Shown here one piece after another: positions 1 to 11,040 of a DNA stretch of 64,000 bases (position 1 is its first letter; each line of letters opens with the position of its first letter). This stretch comes from Musa acuminata AAA Group (Eukaryota > Streptophyta > Magnoliopsida > Zingiberales > Musaceae). Made by a program: the position numbers and the translations under genes. The notes beneath the pieces are model-generated. The model made no database searches and was not told the DNA's origin. It saw nothing but the letters and a program-made list of their open reading frames with translations. The stretch lies in assembly GCF_036884655.1 (NCBI RefSeq), contig NC_088357.1, positions 47,322,001 to 47,386,000 on the forward strand, given 5' to 3'.

Positions 1-64
1 CAAAAATGTACTTCCCTTCCCTTCATGGGTTCCGCAAACAATGGTTCTTGGTGGCTGTGTACAG

Positions 65-766
65 GTATCGGTTGCTGGCTACACCGCAGGAAGGCGGGCG
101 GCACACGTACCTCGCGGGAAGTGGATTGCCGGCGCATCCATCTTGATTGGAACAACGGCGACCATGTTCTTGCCCATCGCATTGGATGTTCTACCTTTCA
201 CCCCCCAGTTCTTCATCCCTGTTTCCGGGATGATGGTTGGTCACGCAATGGCCGTCACCGGAGTCACGATGAAGCAGCTCCATGAAGACATCAAGGCCCA
301 GAGGAACCTGGTTGGTCTCAGCTCACTCGATGATCCACACAGGACGCTGAATCTCCATTTCCTCTCTGCTTCCTTCTTGATACTCTCCAGCACTCGAAAG
401 TTGTGGAGATCTGCAAGAGTGATGAACGGGACAACTCCTTGTGAACAGGTGGAAGCGGCATTGGCTCTCGGCGCAACTCCTCGTCAAGCGACGATGCAGC
501 AGGCGACGAGATCGCTGGTGGTGGCGCTGTCGCCGGACCTTGACAGCGTCAAGACCGTCGGCCTCATCACCCTGCCCGGGACCATGACAGGCCTCATAAT
601 GGGCGGCGCGTCTCCAATGGAGGCAATCCAGCTGCAGATAGTCATCACCAACATGCTTGTCGGGGCTTGTGTGATGAGCAGCATCCTTTCCACCTACCTG
701 TGCCTGCCTGTGTTCTTCACCAAAGCTTACCAATTGGATCACCATGTGCTTGCTGCTGCAAATTAA
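65..766 (+). CDS. ALS3: ALS3-like (UPF0014/FetB family) transporter permease, 3' part
   Basis: Two exons are visible, 65-310 and 449-766; the first exon or exons lie left of the window, and the acceptor TGTGTACAG ends at 64. The protein matches the end of plant ALS3, the membrane half of a bacterial-type ABC transporter that works with the nucleotide-binding protein STAR1 in aluminium tolerance. Family signatures visible are VAGYTAG, HVPRGK, FTPQFFIPVSGMMVG, VTGVTMK, ALALGATPRQA, GLITLPGTMTGLIMGGASP and STYLC...FFTKAYQL. At least three hydrophobic membrane segments can be seen. The intron 311-448 begins GTTGGT, ends AACAG, is 138 nt long and has no stop in frame, so an unspliced reading stays open; ALS3 relatives have NLVE across this junction, which supports splicing. 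The stop TAA is at 764-766. Family assignment is certain; the function comes from homologues. Confidence 0.9.
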   Translation, partial: VSVAGYTAGRRAAHVPRGKWIAGASILIGTTATMFLPIALDVLPFTPQFFIPVSGMMVGHAMAVTGVTMKQLHEDIKAQRNLVGLSSLDDPHRTLNLHFLSASFLILSSTRKLWRSARVMNGTTPCEQVEAALALGATPRQATMQQATRSLVVALSPDLDSVKTVGLITLPGTMTGLIMGGASPMEAIQLQIVITNMLVGACVMSSILSTYLCLPVFFTKAYQLDHHVLAAAN

Positions 767-1576
767 AGCCTCTTTGCCTTCTCCACGTTGAGCTTGTAGC
801 TTGCAGCCCACAGCTCATGCTATCTAATCATCATGAATTGTCGTACCTGAAATCTTCCAAGAACAACTCAAAATATTACATGCATCGTTGTATATATTTG
901 GATCTTCTTCCCTCTCTTTCTGCTCCCATGCAAATTTTTCTTCCAAAGAACTCAGTGCTTCGAGCAGTCCTTTTTGTTACTCTCGATAAGTATTTACGGT
1001 CCCTCAATTACCAGCGTCAACCTCCACCACCCTTTTCCCCCTGTGCCTGCCCTGCTCCTCCTCCACCTCCCCTTTCTCCCCCCCTCCCCCTCGCCCTCAG
1101 CCTCTGCCGTGTTAATTGATCCCCAATGTATCTTTTACGTTGCATAAAAATAATTTTATTTGTGGATGATCTTCTCATATTTTTTAGTTATTAATTTAGT
1201 TGTCTTCCTCTTTTAGCTCCTTGTCAATAGTAATTTTTTCTTAGACAAAATAATAATCAATTTCAATATGAAAAATTGAATTATGTGGTATATGTAAGAC
1301 ACTCATATTATCATTAAGGAGTGGATGCTACTAATATCACGAAGAAGATAGTTGATCCATCAACTTCTATAGTGGTGTTTTATTCATCTTGTTATTGATG
1401 AGCATTTTGTTCTTACACTTTCAATATTTTTGTATTGATCATTTTCTTATTCAAGATAATAATTAGGTTTTTGAGGTGATACTTCTATGACTTCATTCGA
1501 TTGACATGATATATTCTTCTTGATTTAGGAAGGTGGTTAATGTGAATTATTACAAATCATTACTAGAAGTTTGCTT

Positions 1577-1578
<2 letters not shown>

Positions 1579-1629
<51 letters not shown>
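1579..1629. repeat. (TA)n microsatellite
   Basis: About 50 bp of alternating AT, ending in GTATATATAC. Confidence 0.95.
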
Positions 1630-2345
1630 CCATATTAGTAATAGGGTGAATACATCTATATTCCTTATGACTAGAGCTATATCCAAGAAAAACATAAGAA
1701 CTTTTAAAAAAAAAAAACTTATTTTGACTTTGGTGCCTTAAATAAGGAAAACATCAACAGTTGTTTAGTATGAAAAATTATTGAAAAACCAATTTCTACG
1801 ATATGTCGATGCTTCCTTCTAAAATATTTTGCTCTGATATATCTCGACATGATAATTGTTGAGCTATTCTACGTTGAGTAAGATGACTAGTATAAGACGT
1901 TGAGATAAGTTTTCCTCCACTATCACTTTGAAAAATCTTTATTTTTCTATCAAATTAATTTTTTACTAATTTTTGATATCTCAAGAAATAGTTATAAAAA
2001 TTATATTTTTGCTTTAGAGGATAAAACTATGTATCGAAGTACAATCATCAATAAAAATAATATAATAATAAAAATATTGTATGGAAGAGATTAGCAAGCC
2101 CCCATAAGTCAGATTTTCTCCAAAGGAAATTAATATATTTTATTAGAATCATAAAAAAGAAGTTTGCATCTCTTTCTTGGTTAAGAACTAGTACAAATAG
2201 AGCATCGAGTAACCCAAATAGAAATGTTGGTAACCTTCTTTTTATCAAGAACCTGTAGAAATTTTGAATGAGGGTGTCCCAATCGTTTGGTGTTATAAAT
2301 TTGAAGAGGCTTTTTGAGTTTTAATGACCGATAAAGCCTCTATTT

Positions 2346-2475
2346 GTGTCTTTTTGATAGCATAAAATTATCATTTTCATACCCCTTCACTATAATTTTT
2401 TGGCTTCGATCCTTATCACAAAGATTCTAGTAAAGGGGTATAAGAAATGATAATTTTATGCTCTCGGAAAGACAC
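2346..2475. repeat. Inverted repeat / hairpin, about 42-bp arms
   Basis: The arms 2346-2387 and 2433-2475 are reverse complements with a few mismatches (core GCATAAAATTATCATTT), separated by about 45 bp. The unit is bracketed by direct copies of CCGATAAAGCCTCT at about 2328 and 2484. It may be a short MITE or foldback element. Confidence 0.65.
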
Positions 2476-4102
2476 AAGGCTTTCCGATAAAGCCTCTTTT
2501 GGCTTCAATCCTTTGTTATTTTTTATCCTCAGAGTTCGTCGTTGTTTAGTCGTCTCGTACTAAGAGTTGTATTATTTCTTGCCATTCTCCTCTATTGGAT
2601 TTTCTTTGCAAGGTGATTGGGTATCCTAAGATTTCGAATCAAGAGCAAAACCTGCAACTTCCATAGATGAAAATTAAATGCATTCAACTTCATGGCACGA
2701 AGTCCTTTCGGTATATCGATCAGTCTTTCAGTTTGATATCCAATCTTCTGACATGATACTCTCTAGTTGATTCTTTTATTTTAATCAATTTATCTTTTCA
2801 TAATCGAAATTAGTTATGTATCACTTAAATATTGATTAGATCATAACTTCAACAATTGATTTCATCATCAAAACCCGAGATTCAAAAAAAAAAATAATCT
2901 CTCTTCGCTCCTCGGATTCTCTACATTGCTACAGTAAAATGTAATACGACTCTTTATATGCAAATTGATAATTTCTAATCATTAAAAAATTATTGTAATC
3001 AAGGAATATGAATAAAGGAGGAAATAATAATCCTTGAATCATGACAATCATTTTGTTAACCGATCCCCAATATATCTTTTGTGCTACATGGAAAGAATCC
3101 CAACTCATCTTTTATGTTGTATTGGAAAGAATTAATTTTTTTTTTCCTTTTAACTCCTTGCCATGGTTAAGTTGATTTTGTGAGATCTCATTAACTTCTT
3201 CAAGTAGAAGAACCAATGAAAGAAAGGAAAAGGAAAAAAAAAAGACTATTAAAAATTTTAAAATAAAATTATAAATAACAAAAAGAGTTTGTCAATAGAA
3301 TTTTTTCATACTTATTTTACTGATATTTGAGTGTCATCTAACAGCAACACATTTAGAGTTGGATAATAAATGTATCCAAAGAACACATTTAGTGTATTCT
3401 TTTACTAATATTTGGGTGTTATCGATCGCGAGACTCAATTAGCAAACGCAAGCGATGTCTCATCCCCCGTCACTGTTGTCGCAGACGAAGAAGCCGAAGC
3501 AGTAACAGTGTTTTTACTGACATTAATGAGATCAAGAGATGGATGCGACGTAGCGTTATCGGACCAAAGAGGACGACGCTTACAAGTTGAGTGTGACACA
3601 TGGCGTAGAGGGAGCAGCCGTGTCGAGTTTGCGCTCGTTGCATGCAGGTCTCTTCAACGTCGGTCAAACGATTCGAGTTTACCAGCACTGAAGGGGGAGG
3701 GAAAGGTTATGAACCTTATCGTCTTCTTCCTGTGATGCAGAACGAGATGGCCATCGCTGCTGTGTCTGATGTGATGGAGGTGGAATCAGGCGATGTGTCG
3801 CCCGGAGCAAAGCAAGACGGCGGCCGGCCCTGCGAGCAGTGAGCAATCAGCGGCCACGTAGGGACGAGGTGGAAAGCCTCGTTTGAACGCCAAGGATGCC
3901 ATCGCCATAATGTCTCCGATGGAAGACAGGACGTGGTGGGCGCCGATGCACATCGACATGTGTCGCGGAGAAGGAAAGCAGAGACGTGGCCGCCATGGGG
4001 TGGAAGAAGACGAAGCATGATGAGCTCTGGGATAGCTCTGCTGCTGCATATTGTTCCATTACATGGAAACGAATATACCTTTTCATGTCTTGTAGCTAAA
4101 GC

Positions 4103-4105
<3 letters not shown>

Positions 4106-4160
<55 letters not shown>
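4106..4160. repeat. (TA)n microsatellite
   Basis: About 55 bp of alternating TA. Confidence 0.95.
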
Positions 4161-4163
<3 letters not shown>

Positions 4164-4672
4164 AGCTATTTTTTTAATATACATGTGTTTGTGTAAATTA
4201 TATTTATATTTTTAGAATGGAAGGAGAAATATGCTACTTCCAAACAGTAGACATGTAAAAACACAAAATTAGATAATTAATTATCATCAATTTTGAATTA
4301 TATATATTTTGGATCAAAAAGTTAATGAGTATGTTTCTTATTTAGCTTTAAATAGAAATACTATCCTTTAAAGTATTTATTTTTCATGAATGAATACAAG
4401 TTGATCTAATGTTCAAAAAACACACCCTGTTTTGAGTGATTGTTCAACTTTATTCTTATTTATGTATGACTAAAAAAACAAAAATAAAAGACCAGTAATC
4501 TAATGATTGGAAATAATGGAAGCAGGCAAGGAGAGGATGCAAACCTAACCGTAGGTGAGTTTAAGAAAAAACCTGCATCACGTAGTCAAGTTGCAGAAGG
4601 AGAGGCGGCTCCAGAAAAGCGACAACGGTAAGCTTACCGAAGAAGGTCAGTGCGTCTTCCAGAAGATTACAT

Positions 4673-4681
4673 CTATAAATA
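4673..4681 (+). promoter_or_regulatory. Probable TATA box of the RING-H2 gene
   Basis: CTATAAATA lies about 105 bp before the end of the inferred leader exon and is followed by a C/T-rich stretch typical of a plant transcription start (about 4700-4740). Confidence 0.55.
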
Positions 4682-4783
4682 AACCCAACGCTTTTCGCTC
4701 TTCTTCCCACATCACTTATCGCCCTTTTCTCTCTCGAGTAGAAACCCATCGAGGAGAGGGAAGGCCGTCGCAGGTTTGCTGAA

Positions 4784-5288
4784 GTAAGCGCTTCGGATCT
4801 CTTCTCTTCTCTTATTTTGATGCTTTCTGTTCCTCCAATCTGATGGATTTTAGCTCAAAGATCCCTTTTTTTGTCTTTCTGGAAGTTTGCTTCCGCAGAA
4901 AAAATTGATCTTTTTCGTTGTACTGTTAAGATGTTTCAATATCATGTCGCAGAAGAAGCGAAATGATGTGGTCTGCGATATCTTCGAAGCTAGGATTGGC
5001 TAATGGCTTCGATTGTGTTGGTGTTCTTCTTTTACTATTATTTCTTTGCGCTGTTCATTGATTTCAAGGTCTCTGCTTTGTCCACAGCATTTACAGAGAC
5101 TCTCTGAAGGTATCGGGGACTAAAAACTCGGTTTTTGACTGTTAGAAAGATCGTCTTATTGTTATTCAGGCTTTACTGTGTTCGATCCTTTCGATTCTCC
5201 GTTCTGTCTTCACTAATTTCATGTGGGATTTTGGAATAGTCTGCATATGTTCGTTTGATCGAATCTTACTCTGTTTTCTGTGTCACAG
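4784..5288 (+). other. Predicted 5'-UTR intron of the RING-H2 gene
   Basis: The donor GTAAGC at 4784 and acceptor TGTCACAG ending at 5288 enclose a T-rich, stop-rich stretch between the TATA box and the ATG. This is inferred from splice signals only. Confidence 0.5.
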
Positions 5289-5341
5289 GTCTAAACAAGC
5301 GGACCCTTTGATCGACTGTGCGTTCCTGCAATCCGACAACC

Positions 5342-5794
5342 ATGGGGCTTTCGAGCCTGCCGACCCCATCGGAGAGCGTTCTCACCCTCGTGCTCGTCAA
5401 CACTGCCCTCACCGTGTCGATCGTGAAGGAGCTCCTCCGCTCCGCCCTCCACGTGCTCGGCCTTCGCGCCGCCCCGCCGTCGACGACGAGGACGACGCCG
5501 GAGGGGCCACCGGAGCCCAGCTTCACCGACCGGTTCCGCAGCCGGACCAGCCCGGTCCGTTTCGCCTCGGCGATGTCGTGTCGCCGGCCCGGCGCCGCGG
5601 ACTGCCGGGTCTGCCTTGCCCGGTTCGAGCCGGAGTCGGTGGTGAACCGGCTCCCCTGTGGCCACCTCTTCCATAAGGCATGCCTGGAGACGTGGCTGGA
5701 TCATCGTCACGCCACATGTCCTTTGTGCAGGACCCATGTCCTCCAGGGCGTGGACCCGGCCGTCTCCGCCGCTTCCTCGTTGCCATGGTTTTAG
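5342..5794 (+). CDS. XERICO-like RING-H2 zinc finger protein
   Basis: A 150-aa protein. The start ATG at 5342 is chosen because MGLSSLPTPSE is the conserved N-terminus of the XERICO group; an upstream in-frame GTG is not a plant start. Residues 8-40 form a hydrophobic membrane-anchor segment (VLTLVLVNTALTVSIVKELL). A RING-H2 follows: C88, C91, C106, H108, H111, C114, C126, C129, with W118 in the usual E2-contact position. Family members are small membrane-bound E3 ubiquitin ligases linked to ABA accumulation and drought response; that role is inferred. A 505-bp leader intron is likely (donor GAA|GTAAGC, intron 4784-5288, acceptor TGTCACAG). The coding sequence is strongly GC-rich in an AT-rich setting, as often seen in monocots. 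Intact. Confidence 0.88.
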   Translation: MGLSSLPTPSESVLTLVLVNTALTVSIVKELLRSALHVLGLRAAPPSTTRTTPEGPPEPSFTDRFRSRTSPVRFASAMSCRRPGAADCRVCLARFEPESVVNRLPCGHLFHKACLETWLDHRHATCPLCRTHVLQGVDPAVSAASSLPWF

Positions 5795-6026
5795 CTCTTA
5801 AAGTACCGTGAATGCCCCAGACAGCCTCCTCTTTCTTTTTTTCCCCGTTTTCTGTGTATTTTCTTTTTTATTACTTCTTTGTAAATATTGAGGTAGTATA
5901 TATACACTGTTCAATATAACTTACTCTCACCAGCAAATTTTTTTTTAATTTTGAGATAAATTTTTGTTGCTGGTGATGAAGGATGATGAAGTCTTTAGCA
6001 TCGATGTTGATACAGTTGTTGAGCAA

Positions 6027-6242
6027 TTTTTTTATCGTTTTGTATTTACGTTGATGTTTCATCGACACATAATCAAAATTCATTACTGAAGTCATTCTAG
6101 AGATCCGTTGTCTATCAAAGTAGGATCTAGATGTTCTTTTGTCGTTTTGTATTGTATTTACGTTAATGTTTCATCGGTACATAATCAAAATTTATTATTG
6201 AAATCATTTTAGAGATATGTTATCTATCGAAATAGGATCTAA
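6027..6242. repeat. Imperfect tandem duplication, about 110-bp unit
   Basis: Copy 1 (about 6027-6130) and copy 2 (about 6139-6242) both run from TTTTGTATT through TGATGTTTCATCG or TAATGTTTCATCG, ACATAATCAAAATT, GAAATCATT or GAAGTCATT, and end in AGTAGGATCT or AATAGGATCT. Confidence 0.75.
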
Positions 6243-9200
6243 AGATGTGTCTTTAACATCGTGCTATTTTTTGTCGTCCATCTCCTCAATCATCACCATC
6301 ATTACTCTTTTGCGATTAAGTCCTAAGAGAAAATCATCGTTGTCCGTCTCAATCTTTTCATCTCCCCATGAGGCGCTCATGTGCACCCTAAGTATTCTCA
6401 ACATCTTCGTCATTGCCCTTCATCTCCTCGCCCAACACATTATCGGAACTCATTACAGCTTTCTCTCCGTTGAAGCATACCACTCCATCATCAAATCAAA
6501 GAAGCTCCTCATCGTTGTCTTTGTGGACCTCCTCGGTACTCGTTTCATACTGACTAGGTCCATTAAGGATGTGCTCATGGGCCTTTACTCGTTCAATCGT
6601 ACCACCGTCGTAAGTTGGATGTTCTTTGTATTAATGGTGAAGGACGAGCGAAAGAGGATGGTAAAAGGATGGAGGCATTCCGGGGGTTGGACAACATCAT
6701 CTTGGTAGATCTAATGGTTGAGGGGAGCGAGAGTACAAGGAAAAAACTGTTAAACTTCATAAAGAGCAACGGGGACAAAACAGTGAGGGACATTAGGGAG
6801 GTGGATGAAACGGAGACGACTATGAGGGTTCTGGTCGACGGTAACAACGAGATGAGCACAAGGGGGAAGAACAAAGCGAAGACGCTATTGATGGTTCAAA
6901 AGAGCGAGCGAGCAAGAGAGCCAGCTATAGGATCTTGATGATTACAAGACCGACACTATTGAGTCCATGTTGCAACCATTGCTGACGAATCCACAAAACA
7001 CTATCATCGCTTGGCATCCACCACCAACATTGTCCACTACCTCTAATTAAAACGTTAAATTTTTTTTTTTACTTTTTATTTTTATGTGTTCGTTAATAAA
7101 ACCAACAACATTCAAATAAACGAATCTTTTTCACTTTCGTAACTATAGATATGTGAATGTAATATTTTTAAATATAAAAATCAAGATACTAAAAACAACT
7201 AACTATAAATGATAATATATAATTAGTTCATATATATCACACTTCTCGCATAGTTTAGTGGCCTTACAAAGCAATTAAGATTTGTTATAGTCTTATGAAC
7301 AGTTCAAATAATAGCTCCATAAGCAAATCATACTCATCATTAGAAACCAAGGTGACACATGAAGACATGGCACACTACATGGAATTGTAGTTTGGACCCT
7401 TCATCTCCTGCAATGAACCTTTCACAGGATGACGAGACTCAACATGATGTTTCTTTCCTAGATTCCGTCAGATGTGTCACATAACAAAGTGCATCGAGAC
7501 CAAACTTAATACACTGAACCTTTGATTCTTCCACAGCCTATCTTTCCCCGGTTGATGCAACATCATAATGCTTCTTTACCAGATTGTTTGAGATAATGTG
7601 AGGCATCAAAGAGCAACAAGACCAAAGTCATAGGAGGGAGAGACATGCTAAACCCATATGGACCAGATGGATTTCTATGTAATTTGATGCATCTATAAAA
7701 TGAAACAAGCATTTTAATGATTATCTGTAAAATAGATAAGAGTTCAAAGAGATAAATTTTACATTTAAAATAATGATTTGTGGTACATCAAATCCACTTA
7801 CGAAAGAGTAAAGATTTTATTTCACATAAAAAGGTATCTACTTGTTGAAGTTCCATGGTAAAACACAGATTACAGTCTCACAAACAGATCCCAAGAAAGC
7901 AAATAATAGCAGAAAATTTGGAGGATGAACAGTGCCACACTTGTTTCTTTTTCTCAAGCGCATGAAAAAATATGGGTGCATCAATTCCCATAAAAACAAA
8001 GGAATGATATAAGAGAATAACTCATGTCTCTTTTATATGAAATGTATAAGTCATGCAAGTCTACAAGAAGATAAATTGAAAAAGGGAGAGCACATGCAGA
8101 GGTAGGAAGGGAGAAAAGGCAAGAATAAAGAGATGAGAATAACAGAAGTTTACACAAGGAATAAGATGATCTCAGTGGAAAATTGTGCCATCAAAGTGTG
8201 GAGCTTTGTGAATGCATTCCAAGAAACAAGTATGATTATGGACTTCCCTATCATCAAAACCGATAATCCAAGCACTGTCCCACAATCACTCAAGTAACTT
8301 TATGTTCAAAAATTTCAGCACTGCTTTTATCTTCCTAAACATAAGTTGGAAGAATAACAGGATGTGTTATTTTACCTTTCCCAAGCTTTTATTTTGTAGG
8401 TTGTAGATGATATCTCATCAACTGAAAATGAAAAGCTTTGGTTGATGAGGCTAAATGGCATCTGTTCTGAAGATTATTTCCTCACAAAGCTAGCATCTGG
8501 CAAAAGAATCATAAAAAGGTGATGGTAACTTGTACCTACCCTCAAAGGTATAAAGTTAAATGCTATACATTTCCATGTGGTCAAACCTTTGCTGGTTGAT
8601 TCTCCAGATTATTCCCCATATAACAAGCACCTGCAAAAGCATCATAGATTAATGGTAACTCCCGGCTAAAGTTAAAGTTAATCCTATATATTATACTGGC
8701 ATTTCTAGGTGGTTAATCCTTAGTGGCTTATCTTACCAACTACATGTGGGTTAGCAACTGTGGTATCGAAAACCATACAGTATAGATGATTCAGGCCTTA
8801 CCAGCAGCATCACTAGCACAGGCTGTCGATAAATCTTAGGGCGTCAGTAGGATAAAAAACCTCTATGAGTTCAAGAAATAATTTTTTTCTTTTCGTAGAA
8901 CAAATTCTGTCATGCTCCCATCTCTTTGTTCCAGTCTGTACTGTTATCTAGGAAAACATGTGCAGGAAGCATCAAACTCTGGAATCATTGAACTCCATAA
9001 TGGTAGCTTTGTTGGAATAAACTAAAAAATTAGAACATCAGACAGACATAGCAGGCATATTCAAAAAGGTCAAGAGACTTGTAAAGTGCGGAAAAATTGC
9101 TAATACTTCTTACTAAATAAAGTTTTAAACAGATCAGATATACTTATGGTTGACGATCACATTCGACACATCTATTTGTTGACTGGTTTTAACAAGAAAC

Positions 9201-9504
9201 ATATTCTATAGCTCGAAATATCAAAATCACATCTTACTCGGAACAAACCCATTGTTGTTTTCTGCAAATTCATTTGTTTCAACTAATGCATGAAACATGC
9301 AACAAAAAAATCTTCTCAACGAACAATCCCATGCATAAATGATAGATCCTCTAGCAATCTAGCAATTAGGTATCTCAATATAGTAAAACTGAACTTTTTT
9401 CCACAATCCTACTTGGTTACTGCATTTCTAATGAAAGGAAACCCAATGACTCATTCAGCAGACCATTTTCAGTAGTATAAATAAATAGGAGATGTTCGAT
9501 GCAA

Positions 9505-9803
9505 GGAATTACTTACTGGACTGACACTATAGTTCAATGGACCATGAAACCAGTATGGTAATAGCATATTGGTGGCACACCAACATGTCAACACTAGAAA
9601 AAATAATATAGAATTACTTACTGGACTGACACTAGTTCAATACACCATCAAACCAGTATGGTAATAGTATATTGGTGGTATTCCAATGTGTATAACCCAA
9701 GAACACTAGAAAAAATAATATGGAATTGCTCAATAGACCATCAAACCAGTATGGTAATAATATACTGGTAGTATAACATTTACAACCCAACAACACTAGA
9801 ACA
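9505..9803. repeat. Three-copy repeat carrying ACCAGTAT/ATACTGGT inverted arms
   Basis: Three diverged copies (about 9505-9603, 9610-9713 and 9722-9803) share CAATAGACCATCAAACCAGTATGG-like sequence, a middle GTATATTGGTGG and an end AACACTAGAA. Within each, ACCAGTAT pairs with a downstream ATACTGGT or ATATTGGT. Confidence 0.75.
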
Positions 9804-11040
9804 AAATCAAATAATATGAAAACAGATACAAGGCAGTCACCAAGTATATGAACCATTACTGGCCTGTTCGGATGGATAAATTCTGGATGGTATGTACTGA
9901 TCTGACAGGTATTTTCAACCTTAGTTCCATAAATTGTCATGCCTGCAATATAAGATGACAAATGCACGGTCCATGAGGCTCTGAAACTATACAGAAGCAA
10001 GGTCAACATAGGACAATAACTTCATATTCCAACTACTACATAACATCACATGAGATCATCACCCATTTGCTATAAGGAAAAAAGGGACCAACTTCAGAAG
10101 TTTTCTACCCCTTGCGTCATCCAACTCTGAGTAAACCTAGATCTACATGCACCAATAAGCAAAATGCAGCCTACATGCCATGTGGGGGCCACTGAAGGCA
10201 ATGCTTGTTTGGGGATAAACGGGTACACGCAATGCAAACTGGTTTTGTGTACATGCATGTTGATGTCTAGCTTTCCTCTTGCTGTAAATGTGCCAACATA
10301 GTTGATGTAAACAAAGTTACACATTATAGTGGCTGACAAATGCACAAAGCTATATATTTTAACTGAAGAAGTGGACAATTGGACCTTCAGGGTTCAGCAA
10401 GCAGTAGTTATCTGACTTAGCCTGCTGCAGCCATAAAGTAACTGTTGTTAAATATTCACGTCATGCATATGCTACATTATAGTACATCCAATCTACCTTA
10501 GAGCTTCAACATATTAAAAAGATTGACCGCACTGTGTAAAATTATGTCTCATGCTATTTGTCCAAACCAGGTGGAATAAAACAGAATTGGATGTTGTCTC
10601 AACAACTATTCCTTTCAGTTTATTTTTAGAATAATACTTTCAGTTCTTTGAAAAATACTTGTCCATATCATGGGCCAAATTTTGAGACAAGATTTTTTGT
10701 CAAGAATTGCTTTGTGTAAATAATTAATTTCTAAAAAATGAATAAATTAATCTGCACTAAAAGAATGTTTAAAATGAATATAATCTTATAAAATGGCACA
10801 GCCAAAACATAAAAAATAAAAAAATAAAAAGAGAAGAGTTTACTGCATCTGATGAAAAATACTAGTATCCAGAATGTACATTTTCTCATCACTCAAAAAC
10901 AATGAAAAAAGATTGATATTTTGCATAACCACACATTAAGATGATCTAACCATTCTACAAAAGCAAAATTAATAAGAATATAACACACCTAGAGCAAAAT
11001 CCGGTGAGTAACAGATGCACTCTTCAATTGATATGCTCCT

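Larger units (their letters stand above)
767..4550. other. AT-rich intergenic spacer
   Basis: No gene is recognised. The stretch holds a (TA)n tract at 1579-1629, a 42-bp inverted repeat at 2346-2475, a diverged copy of a segment that starts GATCCCCAAT (near 1117 and again near 3061), a somewhat GC-richer patch at 3425-4070 without a recognisable protein, and a (TA)n tract at 4106-4160. Confidence 0.6.
5795..11040. other. Intergenic spacer, no recognisable gene
   Basis: AT-rich non-coding sequence. It holds the 3' flank of the RING-H2 gene, a roughly 110-bp tandem duplication (6027-6242), a moderately GC-rich stretch at 6250-6940 whose open frames match nothing I know, and a three-copy repeat at 9505-9803. 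From 7070 to 9500 and 9810 to 11035 I see nothing else. Confidence 0.6.

Noticed and set aside
3412..4086. Several overlapping open frames on both strands in a GC-richer patch
   Set aside because: No frame resembles a known protein, the frames overlap in all directions, and there are no clear splice signals. Left as unexplained sequence.
5318..5341. Upstream start for the RING-H2 protein
   Set aside because: The codon at 5318 is GTG; the ATG at 5342 gives the conserved MGLSSLP start.
6217..6938. Open frames of 163 and 107 codons (+) and 93 codons (-)
   Set aside because: The first begins inside a tandem duplication, composition is Ser/Ile/Leu-rich without motifs, and no homology is recognised. 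A very old transposon remnant is possible but not supported.
9632..10378. Minus-strand open frames of 125 and 94 codons
   Set aside because: The first overlaps the three-copy non-coding repeat; both lack motifs.
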